A stretch of 64,000 bases of DNA from Perilla frutescens (Eukaryota; Streptophyta; Magnoliopsida; Lamiales; Lamiaceae): the NCBI GenBank assembly GCA_026008535.1, contig BRKX01000014.1:40802506-40866505 (forward strand). The letters run 5' to 3'. Under the pieces are notes generated by a model that worked only from the letters and a program-made list of their open reading frames with translations, had not been told where the DNA came from and made no database searches. Shown here piece after piece: positions 33,365-44,929 of the stretch. Both the position numbers and the translations under genes were made by a program. Within the stretch, counting starts at the first letter, position 1, and each line of letters starts with the position of its first letter.

Positions 33365-34939
33365 CTAACTCTGATCCGCCAAATGGCGGATTACCTGATC
33401 TATCACATCCAAGCGACCATCAATCTCATCCAGTCGGCGGCCAAGGCTGTCCTCAAGTCGAGCGGTGGTAGCGGTGATCAACTCCTCAATCGCCGGGAGG
33501 AGGGAGGAAGCAGCAGGCCCTGCAGAAACAGATCGACGCGGGCCTTCAATGCCCGGCCGGGTAAGCTGATACTGGCCCTGGTCATTCACAAACAACAACT
33601 TCATGGCAGCAAAATCTTCCAACCGAAATAACATGGCAGACAAAGGCTCAGGGTCAGAAAGGGGTATGTGAAGTCTCTCAGCAAGTAGAGTAACAAAACA
33701 ACCCAAGGGGGCACGGCAGAGGGTGTGATGGGCACTGAAATGCCATCACTTGGCAAGCCAGTACCCAAAGTTCACCTTAGTCCCAGAATCCATACAATCA
33801 AGTAAAAAGAGCTCTTGCACAGTAACCAAGTTCAGCATGTCTAATCGACCAAACACATTAGCAGATAGGAACCTATGACAAAGGCGAAGAGCATCATCCT
33901 TCAAATGGGATCCCTTAGAGGAGCGAGAACTGTAAGACTCATCTATAGAAAGCCTAGCCCAAGTTTCACTAGCCGTTTGAGAGAAAATGGCGGGAACATC
34001 ACAAAGAGACGACTTATACTCATCTTCGAGCATAGAAGCATCAGACTCAAAACCAAGCACAATGTTCAAATTAGTAATGGACATATGAAACTTACGACCA
34101 CGAAGACAAAACACGACGGCATGCCTATCATCGAGCCCCCTCGAGGCATCAAAATCAAAAGAAGATAAAAAATCGACAACTAAATCACGATGTACATCCA
34201 CAGAAACATCAAGTAGTTTATCCCATCCAATTCCAACAAAGAGACTCCTAATGCGACCGTTAACCCCTAACACAGCAATATTATTCCAATCGAAAAGGCG
34301 CGCGCCGATGAGAACACGGTTAGTGTTCAAGTCGGTGCGGCACTTTACCTCATCCGGGGGTAGGAAAGCCGGGGCGGCAGAACTCGAAGAGGCGGCTGGG
34401 GCTTTGCCTTTTGTCCCCTTCTTTGATGACTTGGCCGGGGCAGAGGATGAAGGCGGCGGGTCTGAAACAGGGGAGGGAGCGAGAGCGCTCTCTGGCGGAG
34501 GAGTGGAAGCACGCGATTGTGAGACAGCGGGTGGCGGACTCACTTGTGAGGTGGAATTGGCCGGAGAAGGCGGCGGTGAGGGCTGGTGGTCCGCCGGTAG
34601 TGGTGACTCGGTGGTGGGAAGCTTTCGTCGCGTGGTGGTGCTGGAGGGACCCGCCTCGGCTCGGCATTTCAGTATACGGTGAAGGAAGGGCGGAGGTTGG
34701 TTGACTTCAGGGGGAATGGCAGTCGGAGATGGTGGAGGCGAAACTACCGGCGTCGACGACTTCTGTGGTGTGGCTTTCTCGGTAGATGGAGATGCTGGCT
34801 CGGGGACAGTGGTTTTTCGCTTGGCGGCAGATGATCGCTTCTTTCCCATGGTGGTTGACGGCGAAGGAGGTCGGAGAAGTGCTCGGCGTTGGCGGTTGGG
34901 GGGAGGCGGGAAGATGAAGAGGCGCTGTAACTGCTGCAA
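33365..34939 (-). pseudogene. Element C extra ORF (Athila ORF / env-like)
   Basis: One frame of about 525 codons with a single TGA at 33746-33748. The N-terminal 200 residues are Pro/Ser/Ala-rich and low complexity, with a basic stretch GKKRSSAAKRKTTVPEP. From about residue 200 a folded region reads TNRVLIGARLFDW, VGIGWDKLLDV and HRDLVVDFLSSFDFD, which resembles the Arabidopsis retrotransposon ORF-1 (ATHILA) family. The C-terminus (33500-33365) is a likely coiled coil (RRLDEIDGRLDVIDQVIRHL). I see no signal peptide or clear membrane anchor, so an envelope role is not supported. It lies between pol and the 3' LTR. Function is unknown. Confidence 0.75.
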
Positions 34940-35371
34940 ACAAGAGTAAAAATTTGAAAGGATGTAAAATTTTGACTAAGTGAGGGGGGGTTAAATTGAA
35001 TTGGGGATTAGGGCAAAAATTCCCAAATTGACTATGGGTTATTTGCAATGAGGTCCCTGCAAATAAAAATGAAATTCCTAAATTCCCCCCACACTTGAAT
35101 TAGCGGTTACTTCCAAAATCGCTCCCCCGTAGGCGGTGTGCCCATGCGGCGTAGAACACTATGGTGCCGCCCCTTTTTTTGTTTTTTTTTTTGGTATTGT
35201 ATATATATAGAATAAGATGGCAGAATAAAAAAGACAGAAAAAATTAGAAAATTAAAGCAAATAAAAGAATAAAGCGAAAGTGGAAAAATAAAAGAACAAA
35301 GGAACAAGAAATCGGGTTGCTTCCCGAGAAGCGCCGTTAGTTAACGTCGAAGGCTCGACGACATGGAGCAG
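34940..35371 (-). other. Spacer between pol and extra ORF of element C
   Basis: Non-coding, with T-rich tracts near 35170-35210. The minus-strand frame at 35107-35307 is low-complexity hydrophobic sequence and is not called. Confidence 0.5.
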
Positions 35372-36480
35372 CTAGTGGTGAATCATTGGGGCTGCAAGAT
35401 CAACCCCATCAAAACTTGAGAAAGTGATGTCAGCACAATATGGTTTGAGCAACTGGCCGTTCACCTTTAATACCTTGTGAGTATCCAAACTGCGAATTTC
35501 CACAGCTCCATGTGGACTGACAGATACTACTTCAAAGGGGCCCATCCAGCGAGATTTGAGCTTACCGGGCATGAGGCGAAGGCGAGCATTGAAAAGTAAT
35601 ACTTTCTGGCCAACCTCAAAAGTTTTCCTCCGGATATATTTGTCGTGCAATAGTTTGGTACGATCCTTGTAAGAACTGGCACTATCATAGGCCTCCAAAC
35701 GGATTTCCTCGAGCTCTTGTAACTGATAGCGGCGTTCGGGACCGGCCAGTCGAGGATCCAAGTTGCATTGTTTCACGGCCTAAAAAGCGCGATGTTCCAG
35801 CTCGACGGGAAGATGGCACTGTTTCCCAAAAATCAGACGATAAGGGGACATCCCGATAGGCGTTTTCAAAGCCGTGCGGTATGCCCATGCAGCATCATCT
35901 AGTCGCAGGCTCCAATCCTTGCGGTTTGGGCATACGGTCTTCTCCAGAATGTTTTTGATCTCGCGATTGGAAACTTCAGCTTGGCCATTGGACTGCGGGT
36001 GGTATGCTGTAGCAACTCGATGGGTGACTCCATACTTTTTGAACAGCGCTTCTAAGGTTCGGTTGCAAAAGTGCGTGCCTTGGTCACTGATGATAGCTCG
36101 AGGAACACCAAAGCGTTGAAAAATCTGAGCTTTGAGGAATTTGGCAACGACCTTAGAATCATTGGTGGGGGTAGCTTTGACTTCGACCCACTTGGAAACG
36201 TAGTCGACGGCTAACAGAATGTAGGAGTGGCCGAAAGACCGTGGAAAGGGGCCCATGAAATCCATGCCCCAAACATCAAAGATCTCGCAAACCAAGATAG
36301 GAACTTGATGCATCTCGTTCCTTGAAGAAATATTACCAAGGCGTTGGCAACGATCACAATTCTTGCAAAAGAAGTAGGCGTCTTTGAAGATGGTTTCCCA
36401 GTAAAAACCACAGTCTAAGACCTTGCGGGCTGTTCTTCTTGGGCCAAAGTGGCCGCCACATGCGTGGGCATGACAGAAGC
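35372..36480 (-). pseudogene. Element C integrase
   Basis: The HHCC zinc module begins CHAHACGGHFG and ends CKNCDRCQ (about 36475-36340). The D,D-35-E core has WGMDFMGPFP, IISDQGTHFC and HPQSNGQAEVSNREI. The C-terminal region has EVGQKVLLFNARLRLMPGK and WMGPFEVVSV (GPF-type). A TAG at 35780-35782 interrupts HRAF...AVKQ, where the family normally has Trp. No chromodomain follows, as expected for Athila. The enzyme inserts element cDNA; this copy is truncated in translation. Confidence 0.9.
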
Positions 36481-37354
36481 TCAAAATAGATGGAATCTCT
36501 TCCTCAGGAATACAATGGCGAATGACTTGATCGGCACAAGTTTTCCACAAGTAGGGCTCGTCCCAAATGAAATATTTGGCTTGGCTCTTCAACTTGTTCT
36601 TTCTAGCAGATTCAAAACCTTTGGGGAAAATTCCAGTCGTGAGAAAATTCACCAAGTCAGCGTACCAGGGTGCCCTTTCCGCAGCTGCAAGAAGGAGCTC
36701 ATCTGGAAAATTGTCCGATATGGGCATACCGTCGGATGCAGTCAACAGTCTACTCAGATGGTCCGCGACATGATTCTCGGCTCCCTTCTTGTCTTTAATC
36801 TCCAAATCAAATTCTTGTAAGAGGAGAATCCAACGAATTAGGCATGGTTTAGACTCCTTCTTGGACAGGAGGTACTTGAGAGCAGCATGATCAGTGTAGA
36901 CGACAACTTTGGATCCAACAATGTATGAACGAAATTTCTCACAAGCGAAAACCACGGCAAGAAGCTCTTTTTCTGTAGTTGTGTAGTTGCATTGAGCCGG
37001 GTTGAGAGTTTTTGAAGCATAGTAAATAACATGACTGTGCTTCTTAATCTTTTGTCCAAGGACAGCGCCAATAGCATAGTCACTTGCGTCGCACATGAGC
37101 TCAAATGGGAGTCCCCACTGTGGTGGCTGAATGATCGGGGCTGAGGTTAGCTTCTCCTTCAACAAATCAAAAGCTTCTTTACACTTGTCATCAAAGATAA
37201 AAGGGGCGTCCTTTTGCAGCAACTTAGTCATGGGTTGAGCTATCTTGGAAAAATCTTGAATCAAGCGGCGGTAGAAGCCGGCATGGCCTAAGAAGGCTCG
37301 AATTTCTTTCTCATTGGAGGGGTACGGCAGCTTTGTGATCAAGTCGATCTTTGC
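36481..37354 (-). pseudogene. Element C RNase H
   Basis: The frame begins LPYPSNEKEIRAFLGHAGFY (end of RT), then ELMCDASDYAIGAVLGQ, TTTEKELLAVVFACEKFRSY and YTDHAALKYLLSK, and ends with HVADHLSRL. These are the acidic motifs of Ty3-type RNase H, which degrades RNA in the hybrid. A TGA at 37355-37357 separates it from RT. Confidence 0.9.
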
Positions 37355-38164
37355 TCAATCCACTTCTATTCCCTTCGCAGATATGACATGCCCGAGCACA
37401 ATTCCTTGTTGTACCATGAAATGGCACTTCTCGAAGTTCAAAACCAAATCGGTCTCAACACACCTTTGAAGGACTTTGTCTAAATGCTCCATACATTGCT
37501 CAAAAGAGTCGCCATGAACTGTAAAGTCATCCATAAAAATTTCGATGCAGCTCTCTATCAAGTCGGAAAAGATACTCATCATGCATCGTTGAAAGGTGCC
37601 CGGGGCGTTGCATAAACCAAAGGGCATCTTGCGGCAAGCAAAGGTCCCAAAGGGACAAGTGAAAGTCGTCTTTTCTTGGTCCTCTTGAGTTACAAAAATC
37701 TGGAAGTATCCGGAGTAGCCATCGAGAAAGCAGAAATAAGATTTCCCAGCTAATCTTTCGAGCATCTCATCAATAAAAGGCAACGGGAAGTGATCCTTGC
37801 GTGTGGCATCATTCAATTTCCTGAAATCAATGCACATTCGCCACCCTGTTTGCAACCTCATTGGTATCAATTCGTTGCTCTCATTCTTCACGAGCTGGAA
37901 TCCAGATTTCTTTGGAACTACATGTACAGGACTAACCCAAACACTGTCAGAGATTGGGTAAATGATTCCCAATTGGAGCAACTTCAGAATCTCTTTCAAC
38001 ACCACTTCTTTCATTACTGGGTTCAACTTTCTCTGAGGATCCCGGGATGGTTTATGATTCTCTTCCAGAAATATGCGGTGCATGCAGATGTCGGGGCTGA
38101 TCCCCTTGATGTCGGCGAGAGTCCAGCCGATAGCCCCTCTGTGCTTCTTCAAAAGAGTAACAAG
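37355..38164 (-). pseudogene. Element C reverse transcriptase
   Basis: The family motifs occur in order: GIIYPISDSVWVSPVHVVPKK, CIDFRKLNDATRKDHFPLPF, FLDGYSGYFQI, TFTCPFGTFACRKMPFGLCN and the catalytic IFMDDFTVHG (FMDD, about 37525-37540). The catalytic Asp pair is intact. Stops at 38165-38167 (TAA) and 37355-37357 (TGA) bound the piece in the same frame as the rest of pol. Confidence 0.92.
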
Positions 38165-39487
38165 TTATGTTTTCTGGGCTGCGGTAAGGTCTTTACTCAC
38201 GATGACAGGAAGAGTATCTGCTTCGCCCAGGTAGGCGTACTTCAGGTGCTCGGGAAAAACCTTTAACTCCAGAGTCGGGGCCTTCATATGAGATGGAAGA
38301 ATGGGTTCCGTGATCGGCGGCAAGGGCAAACGGCCGGCCGCATTTCTGACAGGAAATTCATTGGCAGCGTATAACTGGTGTATGAGTTCCCGGATCTCTT
38401 TTTCCTCCTCTGAATCTGCAATGTGGTCGGGTATCCCTCCATAAAGTACCTGCTCTAAACTATCATCCCTGAAATTGCACTCAACAAAACCATCAGTAAT
38501 GGAATCGATAATATCTACCATAAAAAGAGCCTCGGGGTCTTCTACATGCTTCATGGCTTCGAATATATTAAATGTGACAACATCCCCATCAAATTCGAAA
38601 CTCATCATTCCTTTATCTACATCAATCTTTGTGTGGGCAGTTTTCATAAATGGGCGGCCCAGCAAAATTAAAGATCTATGTGCAGACAATGTATCATCCA
38701 TGTCAACGATGTAGAAATGAACAGGAAAAATCAATTCATTCACCTTAACTAAAACATCCTCGACTACACCTCTAGGGTATGCATTGGACCTATCAGCTAA
38801 TTGAATGATAACTCGAGTATCTTTCATCGGACCTAGCTGTAACTCTTTGTAAACAGAGAAAGGCATAACATTAATGGATGCTCCTAAGTCTAACATGACT
38901 TTTTCTACCTTTTTGCTCCCAATGATGCAAGGGATAGTGAACATACCTGGATCTCGACACTTTTGAGGCAACTTCCGCTGAATTATGGCTGAGACATTTT
39001 CTCCTACCTTGATTTTTGCATCCCTTCCATACCGTATTTTCTTGGCACATAGCTCCTTCAAGAATTTTGCGTATCGAGGGACTTGCTTGATAGCATCGAT
39101 CAGAGGTAGGTTGATCTCGACTTTCTTGAAAAGGTCAAAGATCTCTTTCTCATCTTCCTCTTTCTTGTGCCGTGCTAACCTAGAAGGAAAAGGAGCTGCA
39201 TTAATAGGGTGAGGAGGTTTAGACAAAATCTGTACCTCATTAGGAGCAATCTGTGTGGCAGGCTGTGTGCCCTTATCGTTGGGTCTGTCGTCAGCTTCTG
39301 CGGTTTGCCCACTCAGCGTGTGGTTGTGTTGCTTCTGTTTCTCATCCTCTATTAATTCTTTCCCACTCCGAAGAGTCACAGCACTGACATTTCCTCTTGG
39401 ATTCTGCTCGGCTTGAGATGGTAATTTTCCGGTGTGCCCTTGCAGCTTGTTCAATTGGGTGGCAAGCTGAGTGATCTGTGTGCCCAT
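38165..39487 (-). pseudogene. Element C protease region
   Basis: This follows gag in the same frame after stops at 39686 and 39527. The aspartic protease signature is VMLDLGASINVMPFSVYKEL (D-L-G, usual in Athila), followed by LADRSNAYPRGVVEDVLVKV and ILLGRPFMKTAHTKIDV. The region upstream is a charged linker. It would mature Gag-Pol. The piece ends at the TAA at 38165-38167. Confidence 0.88.
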
Positions 39488-40882
39488 TCTGCCTAAAGCG
39501 GCTTGCGTCTCTTGCTGGAAGGCCTTTTAGCTCTGCGCTAGGCTACTCACGAGGTTCGTGCTTTGCTCCAGACTCTTCATGATCTCACTCATAGATGGTG
39601 TGGATCGATCTGCATGGGCATACGGCTCACCCTTTGGGGGTCTCGGTGGCAAGTCTCCTGCAGTGGACGGATCGCCAGGCTGTCTCTAATGAAAATTGGG
39701 ATGATCTCGCCAACCGGGGTTGTAGGAATTGGAATAAGGATCATTATTTCGCTTTATCCTGAAATTGTCTCCTCGCTGGGCATCAAAATTAATTCCTCTG
39801 AGAGCATCTTGCTGTGCATCGCCTGATCCGTAACAAGCTTGTTCAGTAGGGGGCTCATGTAAATTGGGACACTCGTCAGTGAAATGCCCATGCTCAGAAC
39901 AAACTCCGCAGCGGTTTGGCCTTGTGTGTGCCACGGCCAAGCCTCGGACTAGAGAGGTAAGAGCATCTATCTTCTCATTCACTTCTGACCCTCCAGCTCG
40001 GTCGATTGCCCTTACAGGTCGATGCCTGCTGTCATCTTCTTCTTCTTCATATTGCTGTCCTCCAGAAGCCATGTCGAATATGAGCTGTTTAGCCTCACCG
40101 AGGGTTTTGTTGGTAAGAGATCCCCCGCTGGCAGCATCGACGATTTTCCTATCAAAAGAAGACATGCCCCGGTAAAAGTAATTTTTCAGAAGCTGATAAT
40201 CAGTGAATCCATGGTCCGGGCATTTGCGGCAGAGTTGTTGAAATCTTTCCCAGTATTCGGCCAGGCTTTCATTCGGTTTTTGTTTGATGCTGCTGATAGC
40301 CATTCTCAGATTTGCAGCTCGAGTCTCAGGAAATAACTTTCTCAGGAATTGTCCTTCTAATTCCACCCATGTGGTGATCGACTCTGGCGGCAAATCAAAT
40401 AACCAATCTCGTGCTTTTCCCTGCAAAGTGTGAGAAAAAGTGAGTAACCTTAGGTTATTAGCAGTAAAACCAGTAGGTCGCAAAGTTGAGCACACGAGAT
40501 CAAATTCAGACAAATGTTTGTGTGCACTTTCTCCTGGTAAATCACCAAACTTCGGTAACACTTGGATGAATGCAGGTCGAATCTCTGCATTGTTGGCAAT
40601 CGGGGGCAGCACAATACATATGGGTCTGTTACTCCGAAGATGACCGATTTTCCGTATGAGAGGCTCATGATCAGGTCCATGATTAACCACATTGGCGTGG
40701 ATGAGAGCTCTTCCTGCGGCAAGGTCTTGCGGGTTTGGTGGATCTTCATTATTAGCCATGTCGAGGTGTTGATCAGCTTCGAGCGTCTTTGTAGACTCCT
40801 TAGTATTCTTCCTCAACCGGTGTAACGTTCTTTCTGGCTCTGGATCGAACACTAAATCTTTATCTGCAGAGGAACGGGTCAT
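39488..40882 (-). pseudogene. Element C gag
   Basis: The frame starts MTRSSADKDLVFDPEPERTL at 40882. The retrotransposon gag domain is visible as FDLVCSTLRPTG, ARDWLFDLPPESI, FLRKLFPETRAANLR and ESLAEYWERFQQLCRKCPDH. A CCHC zinc knuckle reads CGVCSEHGHFTDEC (near 39910-39870). TAG at 39686-39688 and TAA at 39527-39529 end the frame before protease. Gag forms the particle and binds genomic RNA. Confidence 0.9.
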
Positions 40883-40957
40883 AGACCAGAAAAATTAAAA
40901 ATGAAAACAAAGTAAATAACAAACTGAAAATTTCGAGTAAGCACTGCTTTAAACCGA

Positions 40958-40975
40958 TCCCCGGCAATGGCGCCA
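40958..40975 (-). promoter_or_regulatory. Primer binding site of element C (tRNA-Asp)
   Basis: On the minus strand TGGCGCCATTGCCGGGGA follows the 5' LTR after five bases. It matches the complement of the plant tRNA-Asp 3' end except one base, as is typical of Athila/Tat elements. Confidence 0.88.
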
Positions 40976-40980
40976 AAATT

Positions 40981-42357
40981 TGGTGCGTCGTTTTTCACCA
41001 AAAATAAATGTTCCGACTTTCGTTGGCAAGCCCACACTGCAGAGTACAATGGCGAGCAGGATCGTCTCCCAAAGGACTGGCGAGAACTACTCCTGACTTT
41101 CAGTCTGTGTGCCCAAACTTCCAGAAACGTGTTTTGTGTGAATTATGTAACAAAATAAATCGAAGAATTTAAATAACCAACTAACAAAAATACGTGTGCA
41201 AATGAACTGAATTAAATCAATGATAAAAAGGGTATTCCGGATCCAACGAACTCCACTCCACTTATAACACCGATCACAGATGCAAGAATTAATTAATCAA
41301 ACCATGCAAATCAGTTATAGTCACCGAAGACGCTTCTGACATGACCTAATCTTTCCATACTGTTTCGATAATTAAGAAGACGCTTCATTAATTATTTCCC
41401 TAATCGACTGACAACTGTAAGAGACGCTCTATGAGTTTAATGAGCCGACAGCAATGAGCGCAAGAAAGACCCGATTCTTAACTTACAGACTCTGACGCAG
41501 GACTGTAAAATTAACTCTATTATTCCCCTAGTTATTTGAGCAACCGTTTTACCACTTATTAAACCTAAACCACGATTACGTATGGACGATTTAAATTGGC
41601 TAGTAATTAATCACAACCTACCAAATATTTGCAACTACTCGATAGACTTAGAATAATTACGACCCGAAATCCAAGAATAACAGATACATGCATCAATTAA
41701 TTATGAACAAACAATTAGATCTCACAGTTATATAAGCAGAGCTTCATCGTTGTCACCAGAATAGGAGTGAATTAGCTACTTTGCATGCTGGAATCGATCA
41801 ACCAAAAGTTGTATAATCGTGCTATGATGATATCGAAGAGAAGAGAAAATAAAAACTGAATTGAAACTGGTTGCTGCTGCGTTTCTCGCGTTTCTAGCGT
41901 GCGTGTTCTTAGAAAATAAACTAGATACCTAATATATATTTTACAATCCATAAAAGATAGGGTTCTAGTAGGAAATAAAATCCTAGTCTAAATAATTATG
42001 GTAACTCCCATGCATAAGTCTTCAAAAGGCGGTGGAGAAGGGCTTTTCCGCGTCCAGGTTAATTCGTGGGCCGAGAATTAGTTCAGCAAGCCCAAAAACG
42101 TGTTCTGGACTAGGCCTCCAGAACCTTGCTTCAATCATCCAGCTGCATGCCCTTGCAGCTTGCCCTGCTCGAACTGCTTCCTTTTCTTCACTTGTATCTT
42201 TTCATACCAAAACCTGCCTCTTTTCTCCACTTTTACACCACATCCCTACACAACTCAACAACACATCATATATCCAAAATACACAACTAGAGGATAAATA
42301 ATAAGGAGAAAAGGCACCAAAAAACCGTGATAATAACAAGTAGAATACGTCCTATCA
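40981..42357 (-). repeat. 5' LTR of element C
   Basis: Same length as the 3' LTR (1377 bp). It starts TGATAGGACG on the minus strand and ends ACGCACCA. It is flanked on the right by TTCGT at 42358-42362. Confidence 0.93.
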
Positions 42358-42862
42358 TTCGTGAAGAAGACAGGGTCGTCAGAAGAAAGACGAGCATAGA
42401 TTCCCTTTTTAGAATTGCTTCCGAGCGTTCGATTGACCTCAGAATGGAAATCCGTGAACGCCAACGGAATTCTTGAGTCATTTCCCATAAGAGGGGCCTG
42501 ACAAAACTAGACTCGGATCAACGAAGAGGATTTCATAAATTTCTCGAAACACGAACGCACGCCAAAGTTACTATTCATTCACCTCTTAAATGCGTTTTTC
42601 ATCACCGGGAACTCAAATGACTTCAGAATTAAAATCTGAAAATACCGGCATACTCCTTGAGTTAAAACCTTTCTAACGAGACTACAAATGGCCATAAAAG
42701 AATTGAGATCACATTTTCCAAAAATACGATTTTTACGAAAAATTGACCCTTAAAGTCGTGACTTACATCCGACCTCAAGTCACTTTATTTAAATTTCTTC
42801 CTTAACTAATTAATTAACATTAACAATTCTCTAAACTTTATCCAAAAATATGGGGTGTTACA
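42358..42862 (-). repeat. 3' LTR of element B, proximal part
   Basis: On the minus strand it starts TGTAACACCCC at 42862, next to the polypurine tract, and joins 30595 once element C is removed. Compared with the 5' LTR it lacks a short segment (matching about 60574-60610). Confidence 0.88.
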
Positions 42863-42900
42863 TCTTACTCCCCTTAAAGAAAATTTCATCCCGAAATTTA
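42863..42900 (-). promoter_or_regulatory. Polypurine tract of element B
   Basis: Minus-strand AAGGGGAGTAAGA (42863-42875) immediately precedes the LTR start, as expected for plus-strand priming. Confidence 0.8.
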
Positions 42901-43428
42901 CTAACCATGATAATCGATATCAGGGTACTTCTTGAGCAGCTCGGATTCAAGCTCCCAGGTTGCCTCATTTGAACCATGATGGTTCCAGATTACTTTCACG
43001 AGATTGATCTCCTTGTTTCTTAACTTATGGATCTTTCGATCCACAATGACCTGGGGCTTTTCTTCATAGGTAAAGTCCTCATTCAGGACTATTTCTTCTT
43101 TGTTAATCACGTGCTTTGGATCAAACACGTACTTTCTCAATATTGATTCATGAAAGACGTCATGAACGTCACTCAGGTTGGGTGGTAAGGCTAACCTATA
43201 AGCTACTTCATTCACCTTCTCTAAAATCTCAAAAGGTCCAATAAATCTGGGCCTTAACTTGCTTCGTTTGCCAAAACGAACTACTCCTCTTGATGAAGAC
43301 ACCTTCAAGAACACTTTATCTCCAACGTTGAAACTGAGCTCCATTCTTTTCTCATCCGCATAAGCCTTCTGTCTATCTTGAGCCTCCTTGATTCATTGAT
43401 GAATAAGCTCGATCTTCTGGACAGCTTC
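42901..43428 (-). pseudogene. Element B integrase C-terminus with chromodomain
   Basis: The frame reads FNVGDKVFLKVSSSRGVVRFG, GPFEILEKVNEVAYRLALP (the GPY/F module) and DVFHESILRKYV. The end is a chromodomain-like segment, VDRKIHKLRNKEINLVKVIW followed by NEATWELESELLKKYPDI, the mark of plant chromoviruses. By family knowledge this targets insertion to particular chromatin. A stop lies just upstream, near 43396. Confidence 0.88.
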
Positions 43429-44260
43429 CTAGACCATTTCAGGCCCAAGTATCCTTCTCTCTCCAACTTCATCCCAATACAAGGGCAATCTATACTTCCT
43501 TCCGTACAGGGCTTCATAAGGGGCCATGCCGATCGATGACTGGTAGCTGTTGTTATACGCAAACTCTACCAAAGGCAGTAATTCCTCCCAACTGCTTCCT
43601 TGATCGATGACTACTCCTCTAAGCATGTCTTCTAGAATCTGGATAGTCCTTTCGGACTGGCTATCCATTTGAGGATGAAATGCTGTGCTGAAATTGAGTT
43701 TTGATCCCATTACTTCTTGTAAGCTCCTCTAGAATCTTGATGTAAATCTCGTATCACGATCCGATGTAATCGAGACCGGCACTCCGTGCAAACGCACAAC
43801 TTCCTTAACATACAGCTGGGCTAATTGATCCAGCCCATCCGTCATTTTAACAGCAACAAAATGTGCCGATTTAGATAATCGATCAACGATTACCCAAATA
43901 GCGGTATTCCCCCGCTTAGACTTTGGCAAACCTATAACAAAGTCCATAATGATATGAGCCCACTTCCATTCAGGAATTTCTAAGGGTTGGAGCAAACCAG
44001 AAGGTTTTTGATGTAAAGATTTTACTTGCTGACAGTTCAAACACCTTTCCACGAAGGCGGCTATCTCTCTCTTCATGTTCCTTTTGAGGTCTTGGTATAT
44101 ATTAGTGCTTCCGGGATATGCTGTATATGGCGTGTCATGTGCTTCGCACATGATTTCTTCCTTTAGTTCTTCATTGCTTGGCACACAAAGCCTTCTTTTG
44201 AATAAGAGCGCGTTATCGGCGGCTTCCATGAAATCTTGTGAGCTATCAGATCGTGCTTCT
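43429..44260 (-). pseudogene. Element B integrase zinc module and core
   Basis: CLNCQQVKSLHQKPSG marks the end of the HHCC module. The core has HIIMDFVIGLPKS, WVIVDRLSKSAHF, ITSDRDTRFTSRF and, after a stop near 43727, FHPQMDSQSERTIQILEDML with the catalytic Glu. PYEALYGRKYRLPLYWDEVG follows. The stop makes the enzyme non-functional. Confidence 0.88.
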
Positions 44261-44929
44261 AGTCTTTTCTTTTCGAGAAACTCGTCTCCTCTCTGGGCTT
44301 CAATTATCTTTTGCCTTAGGTTGGACTGAGCAACTATCGTGGCAACTTGAGCTTGAATGGTCTCGGGTGGTGTTAGCACCTCGATCCTTAACTTCTCGAA
44401 CTCCTTGTGAAGATTTTCTTGGACTGAAATGAGTCCTAACTCTGCCCTCTCTTTCCTACTTAGGGCATCTGCTACCACATTCGCCTTGCCTGGGTGGTAG
44501 TGAATCGTGCAGTCATAATCCTTTACAAGTTCTAGCCATCTTCTCTGCCTCATGTTAAGATCCTTTTGCTCGAAGAAGTACTTCAAGCTCTTGTGATCTG
44601 AGAAGATCTCACACTTAGCTTCGTAGAGATAGTGCCTCCAGATCTTCAGCGCATGAACGACTACTGCTAGCTCTAAGTCATGCGTAGGGTAGTTCTGCTC
44701 ATGATTCTTAAGCTGTCTCGAAGCATAAGCAATCACCTTTCCTCTCTGCATTAGCACTCATCCTAATCCTTTCTTCGACGCATCTGCGTAAACCACAAAA
44801 TCTTCATTCCCTTCCGGAATGGCCATCACTGGGGCCGTGGTTAGCATCTTCTTCAAAGTTTGGAAACTTTCCTCGCACTCAGGCGTCCACTTGAACTTGG
44901 AGTCTTTCTTTAACAGTCGCGTCATTGGC
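44261..44929 (-). pseudogene. Element B RNase H
   Basis: QRGKVIAYASRQLKNHEQNY, THDLELAVVVHALKIWRHYL, FSDHKSLKYFFEQKDLNMRQ and YHPGKANVVADALSRK are the standard Ty3-type RNase H segments. A TGA occurs at about 44759-44761, and a frameshift separates this part from RT between 44757 and 44930. Confidence 0.88.

Larger units (their letters stand above)
30596..42357 (-). mobile_element. Element C, Athila-type Ty3/Gypsy element
   Basis: Both LTRs are 1377 bp (40981-42357 and 30596-31972), with exact duplication TTCGT at 30591-30595 and 42358-42362. By eye I count 17 LTR differences, so it is a fairly recent insertion. The primer site matches tRNA-Asp. The gag-pol is one frame over 40882-35372, followed by an extra Athila-type ORF (34939-33365). 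Five in-frame stops in gag-pol and one in the extra ORF, with no frameshift seen, disable it. Confidence 0.93.

Noticed and set aside
33365..34939. Envelope protein function for the element C extra ORF
   Set aside because: No signal peptide, fusion peptide or membrane anchor was seen; only the position and the Athila-type similarity are supported.
34251..34949. Plus-strand frames of 143 and 97 codons at 34251-34704, and 82 codons at 34701-34949
   Set aside because: They are antisense to the Pro/Ser-rich part of the element C extra ORF, whose codon bias produces them.
31647..42301. Identical 89-codon frames at 31647-31916 and 42032-42301 (+)
   Set aside because: They are the two LTR copies of element C read antisense; the duplication explains the identity.
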